Positions 55,012-63,375 of a stretch of DNA of 64,000 bases are shown piece by piece. Position numbers and translations under genes: made by a program. The stretch is from Bradyrhizobium semiaridum. Lineage in GTDB: Bacteria; Pseudomonadota; Alphaproteobacteria; Rhizobiales; Xanthobacteraceae. The stretch's first letter is position 1. Each line of letters opens with the position of its first letter. The notes below the pieces were generated by a model. That model ran no database searches. It was not told where the DNA came from and saw only the letters and a list, made by a program, of their open reading frames with translations. The stretch lies in contig NZ_JAGKJJ010000010.1 of assembly GCF_020329505.1 (NCBI RefSeq), positions 155,832 through 219,831 on the forward strand. The letters run 5' to 3'.

Positions 55012-56114
55012 CTTGCCTCCTGCGCGGCGCCGAACGACGTCACGAATGGCCAGAGCCCGTCGGCTCCGGCCGCGATTGCCCGTCGTCCCAAAATGGCGCT
55101 CCAGTGTCGTTCCGGACCGAACTCGTCCCGCCAGGTCCACAGTCGCCGCGTGAAGAAGTGTAGCCTGTGTTCTTCCGTGAACCCGATTGCGCCGTGGACC
55201 TGGTGCGCGATCGGAGCTGCAATGCTCACCGCTTCGCCGGCGCGGACCTTGGCCGCGGCGATCGGCAGGATGTCGAGCGCGTCGAACGCCGCGCCGGCGA
55301 TCGCGGCGGCGCCCCCGCAAGCCGCGACCTGTCCGGCGAGGACGGCGAGCAACTGCTGCACCGCCTGCTGCTTGCCGATCGGCTTGCCGAACTGTACGCG
55401 CTCATTGGCGTAGGTGACGGTCATCTCCAGCACGCGCTCCAGCGCACCCGCCATCTCGGCGACGCGCAGTGCAGCGCCTGCTGCCGTCAGGCTCTCGCAA
55501 GTCCAGCGTGATGGCGCCGGGCGCACGTCATCGTCGGACAATTCGGCGTCGAGCTTGACGACATCGGAGGGCAAGCCCGCCAACGACGCGTTCGGCGCGA
55601 TGTCGGCGCGCCTTCGGTCCAGCCTGATCATCCACGGCTTGCCGTCATGGTCGGCCAGCGCGGCGATCACCTTGGCATGGCGCGCCCACGGCACGCCGGA
55701 GGCGCTGCCGCGGACACGCCACCCCGCGCCCTGTCGTGCGAGCGAGAAGGCCGCCGTGCCGGTCACGGGCGCGATCGTTGCCGGACCCGGTGCGGCCTCG
55801 AATCCCGCTTCGGTCAGCAGGCGATTGGCCAGCATGGTTTCGGCGAGCGGCACCGGCGCCGCGTGAGAGCCGGCGATGCGCAACAGCCCAACAGCCTCCG
55901 CCGGATCGACGCCGAAGCCGCCGGCCTCCTCGCGGACCAAGGCCAGGGCAAAGCCGGCGTCCTCGACCTGCCGCCAGCGCGCCTCCGGCCACTCTCCGAG
56001 CTGAGCCTCCCTGATCTCGCGGTCAAGCACGGATGCGAACAGGCGGCCGGCGCTTTCATTGAGAAGCGCTCCCGTCTCGTTGTGGTCTTGCAAGGTCGAC
56101 ATATCCAGGTCCAT
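55008..56114 (-). CDS. Acyl-CoA dehydrogenase, partner subunit
   Basis: 368 aa. VEDAGFALALVREEAGGFGV, AEAVGLLRIAGSHAAPVPLA, ANERVQFGKPIGKQQAVQQL, then QVHGAIGFTEEHRLHFFTRR. It lacks the GGT-EI-R-IIAR end found in the neighbour, as in the non-catalytic halves of paired dehydrogenases in steroid side-chain oxidation. Two starts are possible (56114, 56102). First gene of the four-gene operon. Site B lies 62 bp upstream. Confidence 0.92.
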   Translation of the reverse strand: MDLDMSTLQDHNETGALLNESAGRLFASVLDREIREAQLGEWPEARWRQVEDAGFALALVREEAGGFGVDPAEAVGLLRIAGSHAAPVPLAETMLANRLLTEAGFEAAPGPATIAPVTGTAAFSLARQGAGWRVRGSASGVPWARHAKVIAALADHDGKPWMIRLDRRRADIAPNASLAGLPSDVVKLDAELSDDDVRPAPSRWTCESLTAAGAALRVAEMAGALERVLEMTVTYANERVQFGKPIGKQQAVQQLLAVLAGQVAACGGAAAIAGAAFDALDILPIAAAKVRAGEAVSIAAPIAHQVHGAIGFTEEHRLHFFTRRLWTWRDEFGPERHWSAILGRRAIAAGADGLWPFVTSFGAAQEAR

Positions 56115-56176
56115 TCGCGGTGGCTATGTGGCGGGGCCCGGCTCACGGTGATGCGTCCTCCCCACGGCTTGATCCA

Positions 56177-56194
56177 ATATACTGGGTAGTATAT
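56177..56194. promoter_or_regulatory. TetR-type operator, site B
   Basis: ATATACT-GGGT-AGTATAT, perfect; the next flanking A/T pair also matches (56176, 56195), giving eight-base arms. 62 bp before the dehydrogenase operon and 165 bp before the TetR gene. Confidence 0.75.
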
Positions 56195-56359
56195 TTATTT
56201 GTCCAATCGATATGCTATGAAGAACGGGCGGCTCTGCCAGGTGGATACCGGGTTCCCGGATGTCGGTAGGTCGCTCGCCCCGCACGCCTCGGCTGAGGTG
56301 GCGTTTGGCGCGGAGCCCGGAGAATCACCTATCAATAAGAACCGCCACGAGGGGCCGAC

Positions 56360-56959
56360 ATGAGCGTCAAGCAGCACATCAAGGAATACAAGCGGGAGCT
56401 GGTCCTGGAGGCGGCTGCGAAGCTGTTCTACGAGAAGGGCTTTCAGAAGACGACGATCGACGACATCGGCGCGGCACTCGGTGTCACCAAGCCGTTCATC
56501 TACACCTATTTCGAGAACAAGTACGCGATCCTCGAGCAGTTGTTCGATCAGTCCTACGGCGACCTCTATGTCGACCTGACCCAGGTGCTGAACGACAAGA
56601 AGGGCAGCGCCAAGGATCGCTTGCAACGTTTTGTCGCGCTCTACGTCGCGAAGAACATCGAATACCAGAAGTTCTCGGCGATCATGCTCGAGGAGGAGAA
56701 GAGCCTCAGCTCGAAGAAAATCGGCGACATCAGGCGCAAGCAACGCGACTTCGACGCCCGGCTCGCACGCCTGATCGAAGAGGGCGCATCAAACGGCGAG
56801 TTTCACGTCAGCGATCCGATGATTGCATCGCTTGCGATCAGCGGCATGGTACGGTGGACGCATCGCTGGTATTCGCCGCAGGGGCGGCTGTCGGTAGCGG
56901 ACCTGACACGGACGATGAGCGACCTTGCCTTGAACCTGGTCGGATGCGTCCGCGCCTGA
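56360..56959 (+). CDS. TetR-family regulator of block 2
   Basis: 199 aa. N-terminal helix-turn-helix: LEAAAKLFYEKGFQKTTIDD, IGAALGVTKPFIYTYFENKY. The rest is the ligand-binding helical domain (AKNIEYQKFSAIMLEEEKSL, VRWTHRWYSPQGRLS). Such regulators in beta-oxidation clusters usually bind an acyl-CoA intermediate and repress. GAGGGG precedes the ATG. Divergent from the dehydrogenase operon across site B. Four matching palindromes in the region support it as the local repressor. Confidence 0.94.
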   Translation: MSVKQHIKEYKRELVLEAAAKLFYEKGFQKTTIDDIGAALGVTKPFIYTYFENKYAILEQLFDQSYGDLYVDLTQVLNDKKGSAKDRLQRFVALYVAKNIEYQKFSAIMLEEEKSLSSKKIGDIRRKQRDFDARLARLIEEGASNGEFHVSDPMIASLAISGMVRWTHRWYSPQGRLSVADLTRTMSDLALNLVGCVRA

Positions 56960-56982
56960 AGCGCATCCGACCTCGCTTCCCC

Positions 56983-58200
56983 TTACTTCTTCGCCTGCAC
57001 GTCCTTGACCAGCGGGCATTCGCTTTCCGAGAGCGGGCGGGTCGCTTCCTCGGCGCTCAGTTTCTCGATCGGCTTCAGGATATCCCAGTCTCCGGCGGAC
57101 TCCTTCGGCGACTTCGCCTGGAACAGGTACATCGGTCGCGGCAGACGGCCATCCTCGCGGACGTGACCGTTGTCGGTCATGAAGTCGTTGACCGGCAGTT
57201 CCCGCATCTTCGCGACGACCTGCTTGGCGTCGGTCGTTCCTGCGGCTTGCACCGCCTTGAGATAATGCATCACTGCGCTGTAGACGCCGGCCTGCATGCT
57301 GTTCGGCATCTTCTTGGCGGCCGCGAAGAAGCGCTTGGAGAAGGCGCGCGTCTTGTCGTCGAGATCCCAGTAGAACGCTTCCGACGACAGCAGGCCTTGG
57401 GCGGTCTTGGGCCCGAGGGAGTGGATATCGTTGGCGTAGGTGATGAAGGAGGCCAGCTTCTGGCCGCTGTCGGTGATGCCGAATTCGTGGGCCTGCTTGA
57501 CGAAATTGATGAAATCCGCTCCCGCGAGTGCGAGCAGGATGGCCTTCGCCTTTGACGACTGCGCCTGCAGAATGAAGGAGCTGTAGTCCGCCGTGTTCAA
57601 CGGCACACGGACGCTGCCGACCGGCTTGCCGCCTGCGGCCTCCGCGAAGCGCGAGCCGTCGCGGCCCATCGCGGTGGCAAATGCGTAGTCTACGAGCACC
57701 TGGTAGAAGGTATCCGCACCGGAGCGGATCGTGGCCATGCCGACTGTCTTGGCGAGCCCGTAGCTGTCGTAGACCCAGTGGAACGATGTCGGCGTACACG
57801 CCTTGCCGCTGAGGTCGCTGGAGCCCGCATTGACGACGATATCGATCTTTCCGTTCGATGAAGCCACGTTGCGGGCCGCAAGCGCCACCGCGGAGTTGCT
57901 GAGGCCGGTGATCATCTCGACGCCCTCGGCCTCGATCCATCGTTTCGCGATCGCGACGGCGGCGTCCGCCTTGTTCATGTGATCGGCCGACACGATTTCG
58001 ATCTTTCGACCCAGGCCCGCGCCGAAATCCTCTACTGCCAGCTTCGCGGCGATGACCGATCCCTGTCCGGACAGGTCGGCATAGGGGCCCGACATGTCGT
58101 CAAGGACCCCGATCTTCAATACCCGCTCTTCGGACCGGGCGACGCTCGCCGACAGCACGATCAGGCACGCGAGCAGCATTCTACCAGCAGGAAGCAGCAT
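56983..58200 (-). CDS. LivK-type ABC substrate-binding protein 3
   Basis: 405 aa. Signal peptide (MLLACLIVLSASVARSE then ERV), then KIGVLDDMSGPYADLSGQGS, AAVAIAKRWIEAEGVEMITG, SDLSGKACTPTSFHWVYDSY, ending SECPLVKDVQAKK. It is a close paralogue of the protein at 49440. The ATG at 58200 follows GGAGGG by six bases, so upstream starts are rejected. No transporter membrane components are nearby. It is convergent with the TetR gene. Confidence 0.92.
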   Translation of the reverse strand: MLLPAGRMLLACLIVLSASVARSEERVLKIGVLDDMSGPYADLSGQGSVIAAKLAVEDFGAGLGRKIEIVSADHMNKADAAVAIAKRWIEAEGVEMITGLSNSAVALAARNVASSNGKIDIVVNAGSSDLSGKACTPTSFHWVYDSYGLAKTVGMATIRSGADTFYQVLVDYAFATAMGRDGSRFAEAAGGKPVGSVRVPLNTADYSSFILQAQSSKAKAILLALAGADFINFVKQAHEFGITDSGQKLASFITYANDIHSLGPKTAQGLLSSEAFYWDLDDKTRAFSKRFFAAAKKMPNSMQAGVYSAVMHYLKAVQAAGTTDAKQVVAKMRELPVNDFMTDNGHVREDGRLPRPMYLFQAKSPKESAGDWDILKPIEKLSAEEATRPLSESECPLVKDVQAKK

Positions 58201-58344
58201 AAGACCCTCCATTCCTCGTATATACTTATTGGTAGTTTTATATCTCATACAGTACGAACGTCGCAAAGGCAACTCGGAGCGCGCCAAATCGATGATCCCG
58301 GCCGGAGACGGGAGGATGGCAGCGCAGGACGATTCTAGCTTGAC

Positions 58345-58362
58345 ATATACTAGATGGTATAT
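58345..58362. promoter_or_regulatory. TetR-type operator, site C
   Basis: ATATACT-AGAT-GGTATAT, one mismatch (G for A). 51 bp before the monooxygenase gene and 144 bp before the LivK-type gene on the other strand. Confidence 0.68.
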
Positions 58363-58413
58363 TTTTATATCGATCAGAATATGGGCTCTGTCCGGACACG
58401 GGAGGCGTCAAAG

Positions 58414-59880
58414 ATGATCAACGCGAGCAACGGCTCCTTCAGAGTGGCTATCATCGGCGCCGGCGCCTCCGGGATCGCGACGGCGGTGTATCTGGCGCGC
58501 GCGGGCATCGCCTACACGATCTTCGAGCGTGCCGACGATGTCGGTGGAACCTGGCGAGACAACACCTATCCGGGTCTTGCTTGCGACGTTCCTTCGCACC
58601 TCTATCGCTATTCCTTTGCTCCGAACGCCGAGTGGAGCCACGAATATTCGCCGGCGGCGGAGATCCACGCCTATTTCCGCAGAGTGGCGGACGAACTCGG
58701 CGTTCTCGAAAATGTTCGGCTGTCGAGCGAGGTCACCAGGGCGCAGTTCGTCGGCGAGGGGATGTGGCGGATCACCACGGTCAAGGGTGACGAGGGATTG
58801 TTCAACGCCGTGGTCGCGGCGACCGGCGTCCTGCACAAGCCTGTGTTGCCGGAGATCGAAGGCCGCGACAGCTTCGCCGGCGCATCATTCCACAGCTCGC
58901 GATGGGACCATTCGGTTCCGCTCGCGGGCAGACGCGTCGGCATTATCGGCACCGGATCGACCGCCACGCAGATCCTGCCGGCCATCGTCGATGAGGTTGC
59001 GTCGGTATCGCTGTTCCAGCGAACGCCGCAGTGGATCATCAACGTTCCGAACAACCCGTTCTCCGAAGCGAAGAAAACCGCGTTTCGAAACGAACCGCAG
59101 AAGATGGCGGATCTCTACGAGCACCTCAACAACCTGTTCAACGAGCGCTTCGCGGCGTCACTGGTCGGCGAGAACGCGGCTGGCCTCGCCGAAATGGCGC
59201 GGGCGTGCCGCCAGAACCTGGAAGACAACGTTCGCGATCCGGACCTTCGGCGGCGCCTGACGCCGTCCTATCAGGCCGGATGCAAGCGCCTGATCGTGTC
59301 GGACAAGTTCTACCCGGCGATTCAGCGTCCGAACGCGCACCTGGTCGACACCGCGATCATGCGCATCGAGCCCGCCGGCGTTCGAACCAAGGACGGCCTG
59401 CTGCATGACCTCGACGTGATCGTCTATGCGACCGGCTTCGATCCGTTCACCTTCTTTCGTCCGGCGACCATCGTCGGCCGCAACGGCGTCAGCCTGAACG
59501 AGCGCTGGAAGGAATCGTGCCAGGCGTATCGCTCGGTCGCGGTCCCCGACTTTCCCAACCTGTTCTTCATCGGCGGCCCGAACAGCCCGATCGGAAATTT
59601 CTCGTTCCTGCGCACCGCCGAGGTCCAGATCGGCTATGTGACGCAGCTCATAAAGCTGCTGGCCGAAGGCGCCTGTCGCGAGGTCGAGCCGACGCAGCAG
59701 GCGACCGACGCATTCAATTCCGATGTCGAGCAGGCGATCAAGCATACGGTCTGGGTCACCGGCGGATGCACGAGTTGGTACTTCGACAAGCAGGGCAAGG
59801 TCGTCTCATGGCCGTGGTCGTACGGTCGGTTCGAGGCCGACCTGAAGCAGCCCCGCATGGAGGAATTCAAGGTCGCCTAG
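58414..59880 (+). CDS. Flavin-containing / Baeyer-Villiger-type monooxygenase
   Basis: 488 aa class B flavoprotein. FAD motif IIGAGASGIATAVYLARAG, GGTWRDNTYPGLACDVPSHL, the BVMO fingerprint FAGASFHSSRWDHSV (F-x-G-xxx-H-xxx-W-D) and NADPH motif VGIIGTGSTATQILPAI. The C-terminus has DVIVYATGFDPFTFFRP. It inserts oxygen next to a ketone, turning cyclic ketones into lactones. GGAGG eight bases before ATG 58414 sets the start. First gene of the monooxygenase-ligase-SDR-thiolase operon. Confidence 0.94.
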   Translation: MINASNGSFRVAIIGAGASGIATAVYLARAGIAYTIFERADDVGGTWRDNTYPGLACDVPSHLYRYSFAPNAEWSHEYSPAAEIHAYFRRVADELGVLENVRLSSEVTRAQFVGEGMWRITTVKGDEGLFNAVVAATGVLHKPVLPEIEGRDSFAGASFHSSRWDHSVPLAGRRVGIIGTGSTATQILPAIVDEVASVSLFQRTPQWIINVPNNPFSEAKKTAFRNEPQKMADLYEHLNNLFNERFAASLVGENAAGLAEMARACRQNLEDNVRDPDLRRRLTPSYQAGCKRLIVSDKFYPAIQRPNAHLVDTAIMRIEPAGVRTKDGLLHDLDVIVYATGFDPFTFFRPATIVGRNGVSLNERWKESCQAYRSVAVPDFPNLFFIGGPNSPIGNFSFLRTAEVQIGYVTQLIKLLAEGACREVEPTQQATDAFNSDVEQAIKHTVWVTGGCTSWYFDKQGKVVSWPWSYGRFEADLKQPRMEEFKVA

Positions 59881-59920
59881 GCGCCGCCGGCGGCGCCAGC
59901 AACTGAGAGGGAGGAGGTCA

Positions 59921-61573
59921 ATGGCCGGTTCAATCGCGAACGAACCCGACGTCGCCGCGGCGCTGGTCGATGCGCAACGCGTTCCCGCGCGCGACGAAGC
60001 CGTGCTGCGCTACGTGCTCGAGCGCCGCGCCGCCATGCATCCGGAGCGGCCGTTCCTGCGCTTTCCCGACGGCACGGTGACGACCTATGGCGCGTTCTGC
60101 GCCTCGGTCCAGCGGCTTGCCGCGGGCCTTGCCTTCATCGGCGTGAAGCAGGGCGATACGGTCAATGTCTGGCTGCCGAACACGGTCGATATCGTGCGGG
60201 CCTGGTTTGCGATCAACTGGCTCGGTGGGATCTACGTGCCGATCAACACGGCCTATCGCGGCGGACTTCTTTCGCACGTCCTGGTCAATGGCGGCGCGAC
60301 GGTGCTGCTGGCGAACGCCGGCCTTGTGGACAGGCTGCGGGAGATCGACTGCGGTGCGATCGAGACGATCGTCGTCGCCGGCGAGCCCGCCGCCGAGATC
60401 ACGGGGAAAAGGCAGCTCCCGCTCGCCGCGCTCGATCTTGATCCTGCGGATCTGCCGCCGCTGGCACGGCCGATCGAGCCCTGGGATCCGCAATCGATCG
60501 TCTACACGTCGGGCACGACCGGCCGATCCAAGGGCGTGGTCAGCTCCTACGCGCATATGTGGCACATGTGCGGTCCGGCCGCCTATCCGATGCTCGACGA
60601 GACCGACAGCGTGCTGTGCTTCCTGCCGTTCTTCCATATCGGCGGCACGCTGCCGGTCTCGGCGATGCTCAATCGCGGCGGCGCGGTGGGGCTGGGCGGC
60701 GATTTCAGCACCGATCGGTTCTGGCCGACCGTCGATGCCACACAGGCGACCTACACGATCCTGCTCGGCGTGATGTCGAGCTTCATCGCCAAGCTCCCGC
60801 CGTCGGATGCCGATCGCAAGCACACGCTGAAGAAGGTGACCATGATTCCCCTTCCAGGCGACTCCCAGGCATTCGCGGAGCGGTTCGGCGTCGACGTGTG
60901 GACGCTGTTCAACATGACCGAGCTCAACACGCCGATCGTATCCGAGCGCAATCCGCTGGTGCCGGGCACATGCGGGAAGGCACGTTCGGGCAACGCGCTT
61001 CGTATCGTCGATCAGCATGATTGCGAAGTTGCGCCGGGCGACGTCGGCGAATTGATCATCCGCAGCGACGCGCCATGGGCCCTCAATTCTGGCTATTTCA
61101 AGCATCCCGAGGCGACGGCGCAAGCTTGGCGCAACGGCTGGTTCCACACCGGCGATGCGTTCCGCCGGGACGAGAATGGCAACTATTTCTTCGTCGATCG
61201 CATCAAGGATGCGATCCGCCGCCGTGGCGAGAACATCTCTTCGTTCGAGGTCGAGGCCGAGATCCTGTCGCATCCGGCGATCCGCGAATGCGCTGTGGTC
61301 GCGGTGCCGAACGAACTTGCCGAGGACGACGTGCTCGCGGTCGTGGCGCCGGCGCCCGGCGCGGCGGTGCAGCCGGAGGAATTGCTGGAGTTCCTGCAGG
61401 CCCGGCTCGCGCACTTCATGATCCCGCGCTACGTGCGCATCGTCGCCGATTTGCCGCGCACCCCGACGCAGAAGGTCGAGAAGTACGTGCTGCGGCAGCA
61501 GGGCATCACGGCCGACACCTGGGATCGCGAGAAAGCCGGCATCCGGATCAAGCGCGACAAACTCACGAGCTGA
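59921..61573 (+). CDS. Acyl-CoA ligase 2 (adenylate-forming)
   Basis: 550 aa. SIVYTSGTTGRSKGVVSSYA (P-loop), FLPFFHIGGTLPVSAMLNRG, LFNMTELNTPIVSERNPLV, then GWFHTGDAFRRDENGNYFFV and DRIKDAIRRRGENISSFEVE, ending TPTQKVEKYVLR with the catalytic Lys. Activates a carboxylic acid formed after the monooxygenase step or a fatty acid. GGAGGAGG lies before the ATG, 40 bases after the monooxygenase gene. Confidence 0.94.
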   Translation: MAGSIANEPDVAAALVDAQRVPARDEAVLRYVLERRAAMHPERPFLRFPDGTVTTYGAFCASVQRLAAGLAFIGVKQGDTVNVWLPNTVDIVRAWFAINWLGGIYVPINTAYRGGLLSHVLVNGGATVLLANAGLVDRLREIDCGAIETIVVAGEPAAEITGKRQLPLAALDLDPADLPPLARPIEPWDPQSIVYTSGTTGRSKGVVSSYAHMWHMCGPAAYPMLDETDSVLCFLPFFHIGGTLPVSAMLNRGGAVGLGGDFSTDRFWPTVDATQATYTILLGVMSSFIAKLPPSDADRKHTLKKVTMIPLPGDSQAFAERFGVDVWTLFNMTELNTPIVSERNPLVPGTCGKARSGNALRIVDQHDCEVAPGDVGELIIRSDAPWALNSGYFKHPEATAQAWRNGWFHTGDAFRRDENGNYFFVDRIKDAIRRRGENISSFEVEAEILSHPAIRECAVVAVPNELAEDDVLAVVAPAPGAAVQPEELLEFLQARLAHFMIPRYVRIVADLPRTPTQKVEKYVLRQQGITADTWDREKAGIRIKRDKLTS

Positions 61574-61591
61574 AACCAGAGGGAGATCAAT

Positions 61592-62341
61592 ATGACGCGC
61601 ACGGTGATGGTGACGGGTTCGTCCCAGGGCGTAGGCCTCGGGATCGCGAAGGTGTTCCTCAAGCATGGCTGGCAGGTGTTCGGCGTCGACCAGAAGCCGG
61701 CGAGCGAGACGGTCGCGGCGTCAGGCAGCTATGCTCACGTCACGGCCGACCTTCGCGACGGCAACGCCTGCGAGCAGGTCATGGCCGCATGCGTCGATCG
61801 CTTCGGCGGGCTCGACGCGCTGGTCAACAATGCCGGCCTCGGCAATGCCCGCTCCTTCCTGGAGACGACCGACGACGATTACGAACGATATTATTCGATC
61901 AATGTCCGGCCGGTGCTGCGGCTCTGCCGCCTCGCGCTTCCTGCCCTGACGAAGAACCGCGGCGCGATTGTCAATATCGCGTCGGCGTTCGGATTGGTCG
62001 GCATTGCGGGTGCCGCGGCCTACGTCCCCACCAAGTTCGCCGTCGTCGGCATCACCCGGATGCTGGCGACCGAATTCGGCAGGGACGGGATCCGCGTCAA
62101 TGCCGTGGCGCCCGGCCTGATCTGGAGCCCCGGCACCGACGACCGGATCAAGAACAACGCATGGTGGCACCGCATGATGATCGAGAACTGCCCGCTCGGC
62201 CGGGTCGGCCAGCCCGAGGAGATCGGCGAGGCCTGTGCATTCCTTGCGTCGGACGCCGCAAGCTTCGTCAATGGCGTCGTTCTCCCGGTCGACGGCGGCT
62301 GGTCGATCGCGAAATTCCTGCCGCAGCCTGCGGATGCCTGA
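61592..62341 (+). CDS. Short-chain dehydrogenase/reductase 2
   Basis: 249 aa. VTGSSQGVGLGIAKVFLKHG (Gly motif), VFGVDQKPAS (Asp suggesting NAD), LVNNAGLGNARSFLE, IVNIASAFGLVGIAGAAAYV and YVPTKFAVVGITRM (catalytic Tyr and Lys), then NAVAPGLIWSP and VVLPVDGGWSIAKF. Likely a 3-hydroxyacyl-CoA or alcohol dehydrogenase of the pathway. GAGGGAGATC precedes the ATG, 18 bases after the ligase. Confidence 0.94.
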   Translation: MTRTVMVTGSSQGVGLGIAKVFLKHGWQVFGVDQKPASETVAASGSYAHVTADLRDGNACEQVMAACVDRFGGLDALVNNAGLGNARSFLETTDDDYERYYSINVRPVLRLCRLALPALTKNRGAIVNIASAFGLVGIAGAAAYVPTKFAVVGITRMLATEFGRDGIRVNAVAPGLIWSPGTDDRIKNNAWWHRMMIENCPLGRVGQPEEIGEACAFLASDAASFVNGVVLPVDGGWSIAKFLPQPADA

Positions 62342-62407
62342 CGCAAGGAACCGCCGTGCGGCGATCGCAGCCGCACAGTGTCGGGCTGGATTGGAAGGAG
62401 CGCTGCC

Positions 62408-63370
62408 TTGACCCGCAATGCCGTGATCGTCGACGCCGTCAGAACCCCGATGGGCAAGGGCAAGGAGGGTGGCGCGCTGTCATCCGTGCACCCCGTTGAT
62501 CTGCTCGCGACCGTCCTCAAGGCGGTCATTGCGCGAAACGCGCTCGATCCTGCTCTGGTCGACGACGTCATCGTCGGCTGCGTCACGCAATCCGGCGAGC
62601 AGGCCAATGCCGCGCGGATGGCGGTGCTCTCCGCCGGCTTTCCGGTGCATGTGCCGGCGACGATGATCGACCGCAAATGCGGCTCGGGCCAGCAGGCCGT
62701 GCATTTCGCCGCACAGGGTGTCGCCGCCGGGGCCCACGACATCGTCATCGCCGGCGGTGTCGAATCGATGAGCCGGGTGCCGATGGGATCGAACCGGATG
62801 CGGATGGACGACCACGGCCCCGGCGTGCATGCCCGTTTCGCACCGGGACTGGTCTCGCAGGGGATCGCTGCCGAGTTGGTTGCGGCGAAGTGGCAACTCT
62901 CACGGGCCGAACTCGACGCCTATGCGGCACGCTCGCAGCAGCTTGCAGCGCAGACGAGCGAGGCCGGTGGCTTTGTCGATGAGATCATCGGGGTTGATGT
63001 TCGCGGCCGCATGGTCGCTGTCGACGAATCGATCCGGCCGTCGACCACTGTCGAGAGCCTCGCCCAGCTGAAGCCCGCGTTCCGCAATGAGGAACTCGCG
63101 CAGCGCTTCCCCAATCAAATCGACCATTTCGAAGTAAACGAAGCGTTCGCGAGCGTTCCGCTCGCCTGGAATCGCGAATTCGAAGTCGATCCTGCCCGTT
63201 TGAATCCGCGCGGCGGCGCGATCGCGCTCGGGCACCCCTTGGGTTGCTCCGGCGCGCGCCTAATGACCACGATGGTGAATGCGCTCGAACAAACGCGCGG
63301 CCGTTACGGCCTGCAGACGATGTGCGAGGCCGGCGGAATGGCAAATGCGACAATTATAGAACGGGCCTGA
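62408..63370 (+). CDS. Thiolase-family enzyme with an internal deletion
   Basis: 320 aa instead of about 390. TTG 62408 has AAGGAG seven bases ahead and gives [19 protein letters not shown]. The nucleophile Cys is in [20 protein letters not shown]. The sequence runs through [12 protein letters not shown] and then directly to [17 protein letters not shown], skipping the roughly 70 residues that normally hold GNASGINDGAAA. The later catalytic His ([16 protein letters not shown]) and Cys ([15 protein letters not shown]) remain. Acetyl-CoA acyltransferase type of the steroid/terpenoid group. Activity is doubtful because the CoA-binding loop is missing. Confidence 0.88.
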   Translation: MTRNAVIVDAVRTPMGKGKEGGALSSVHPVDLLATVLKAVIARNALDPALVDDVIVGCVTQSGEQANAARMAVLSAGFPVHVPATMIDRKCGSGQQAVHFAAQGVAAGAHDIVIAGGVESMSRVPMGSNRMRMDDHGPGVHARFAPGLVSQGIAAELVAAKWQLSRAELDAYAARSQQLAAQTSEAGGFVDEIIGVDVRGRMVAVDESIRPSTTVESLAQLKPAFRNEELAQRFPNQIDHFEVNEAFASVPLAWNREFEVDPARLNPRGGAIALGHPLGCSGARLMTTMVNALEQTRGRYGLQTMCEAGGMANATIIERA

Positions 63371-63375
63371 ATAGG

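Noticed and set aside
58220..58243. A further ATATACT half-site before the third LivK-type gene
   Set aside because: The second half is AGTTTTAT at a seven-base spacing, so it does not fit the 4-base-spacer operator.
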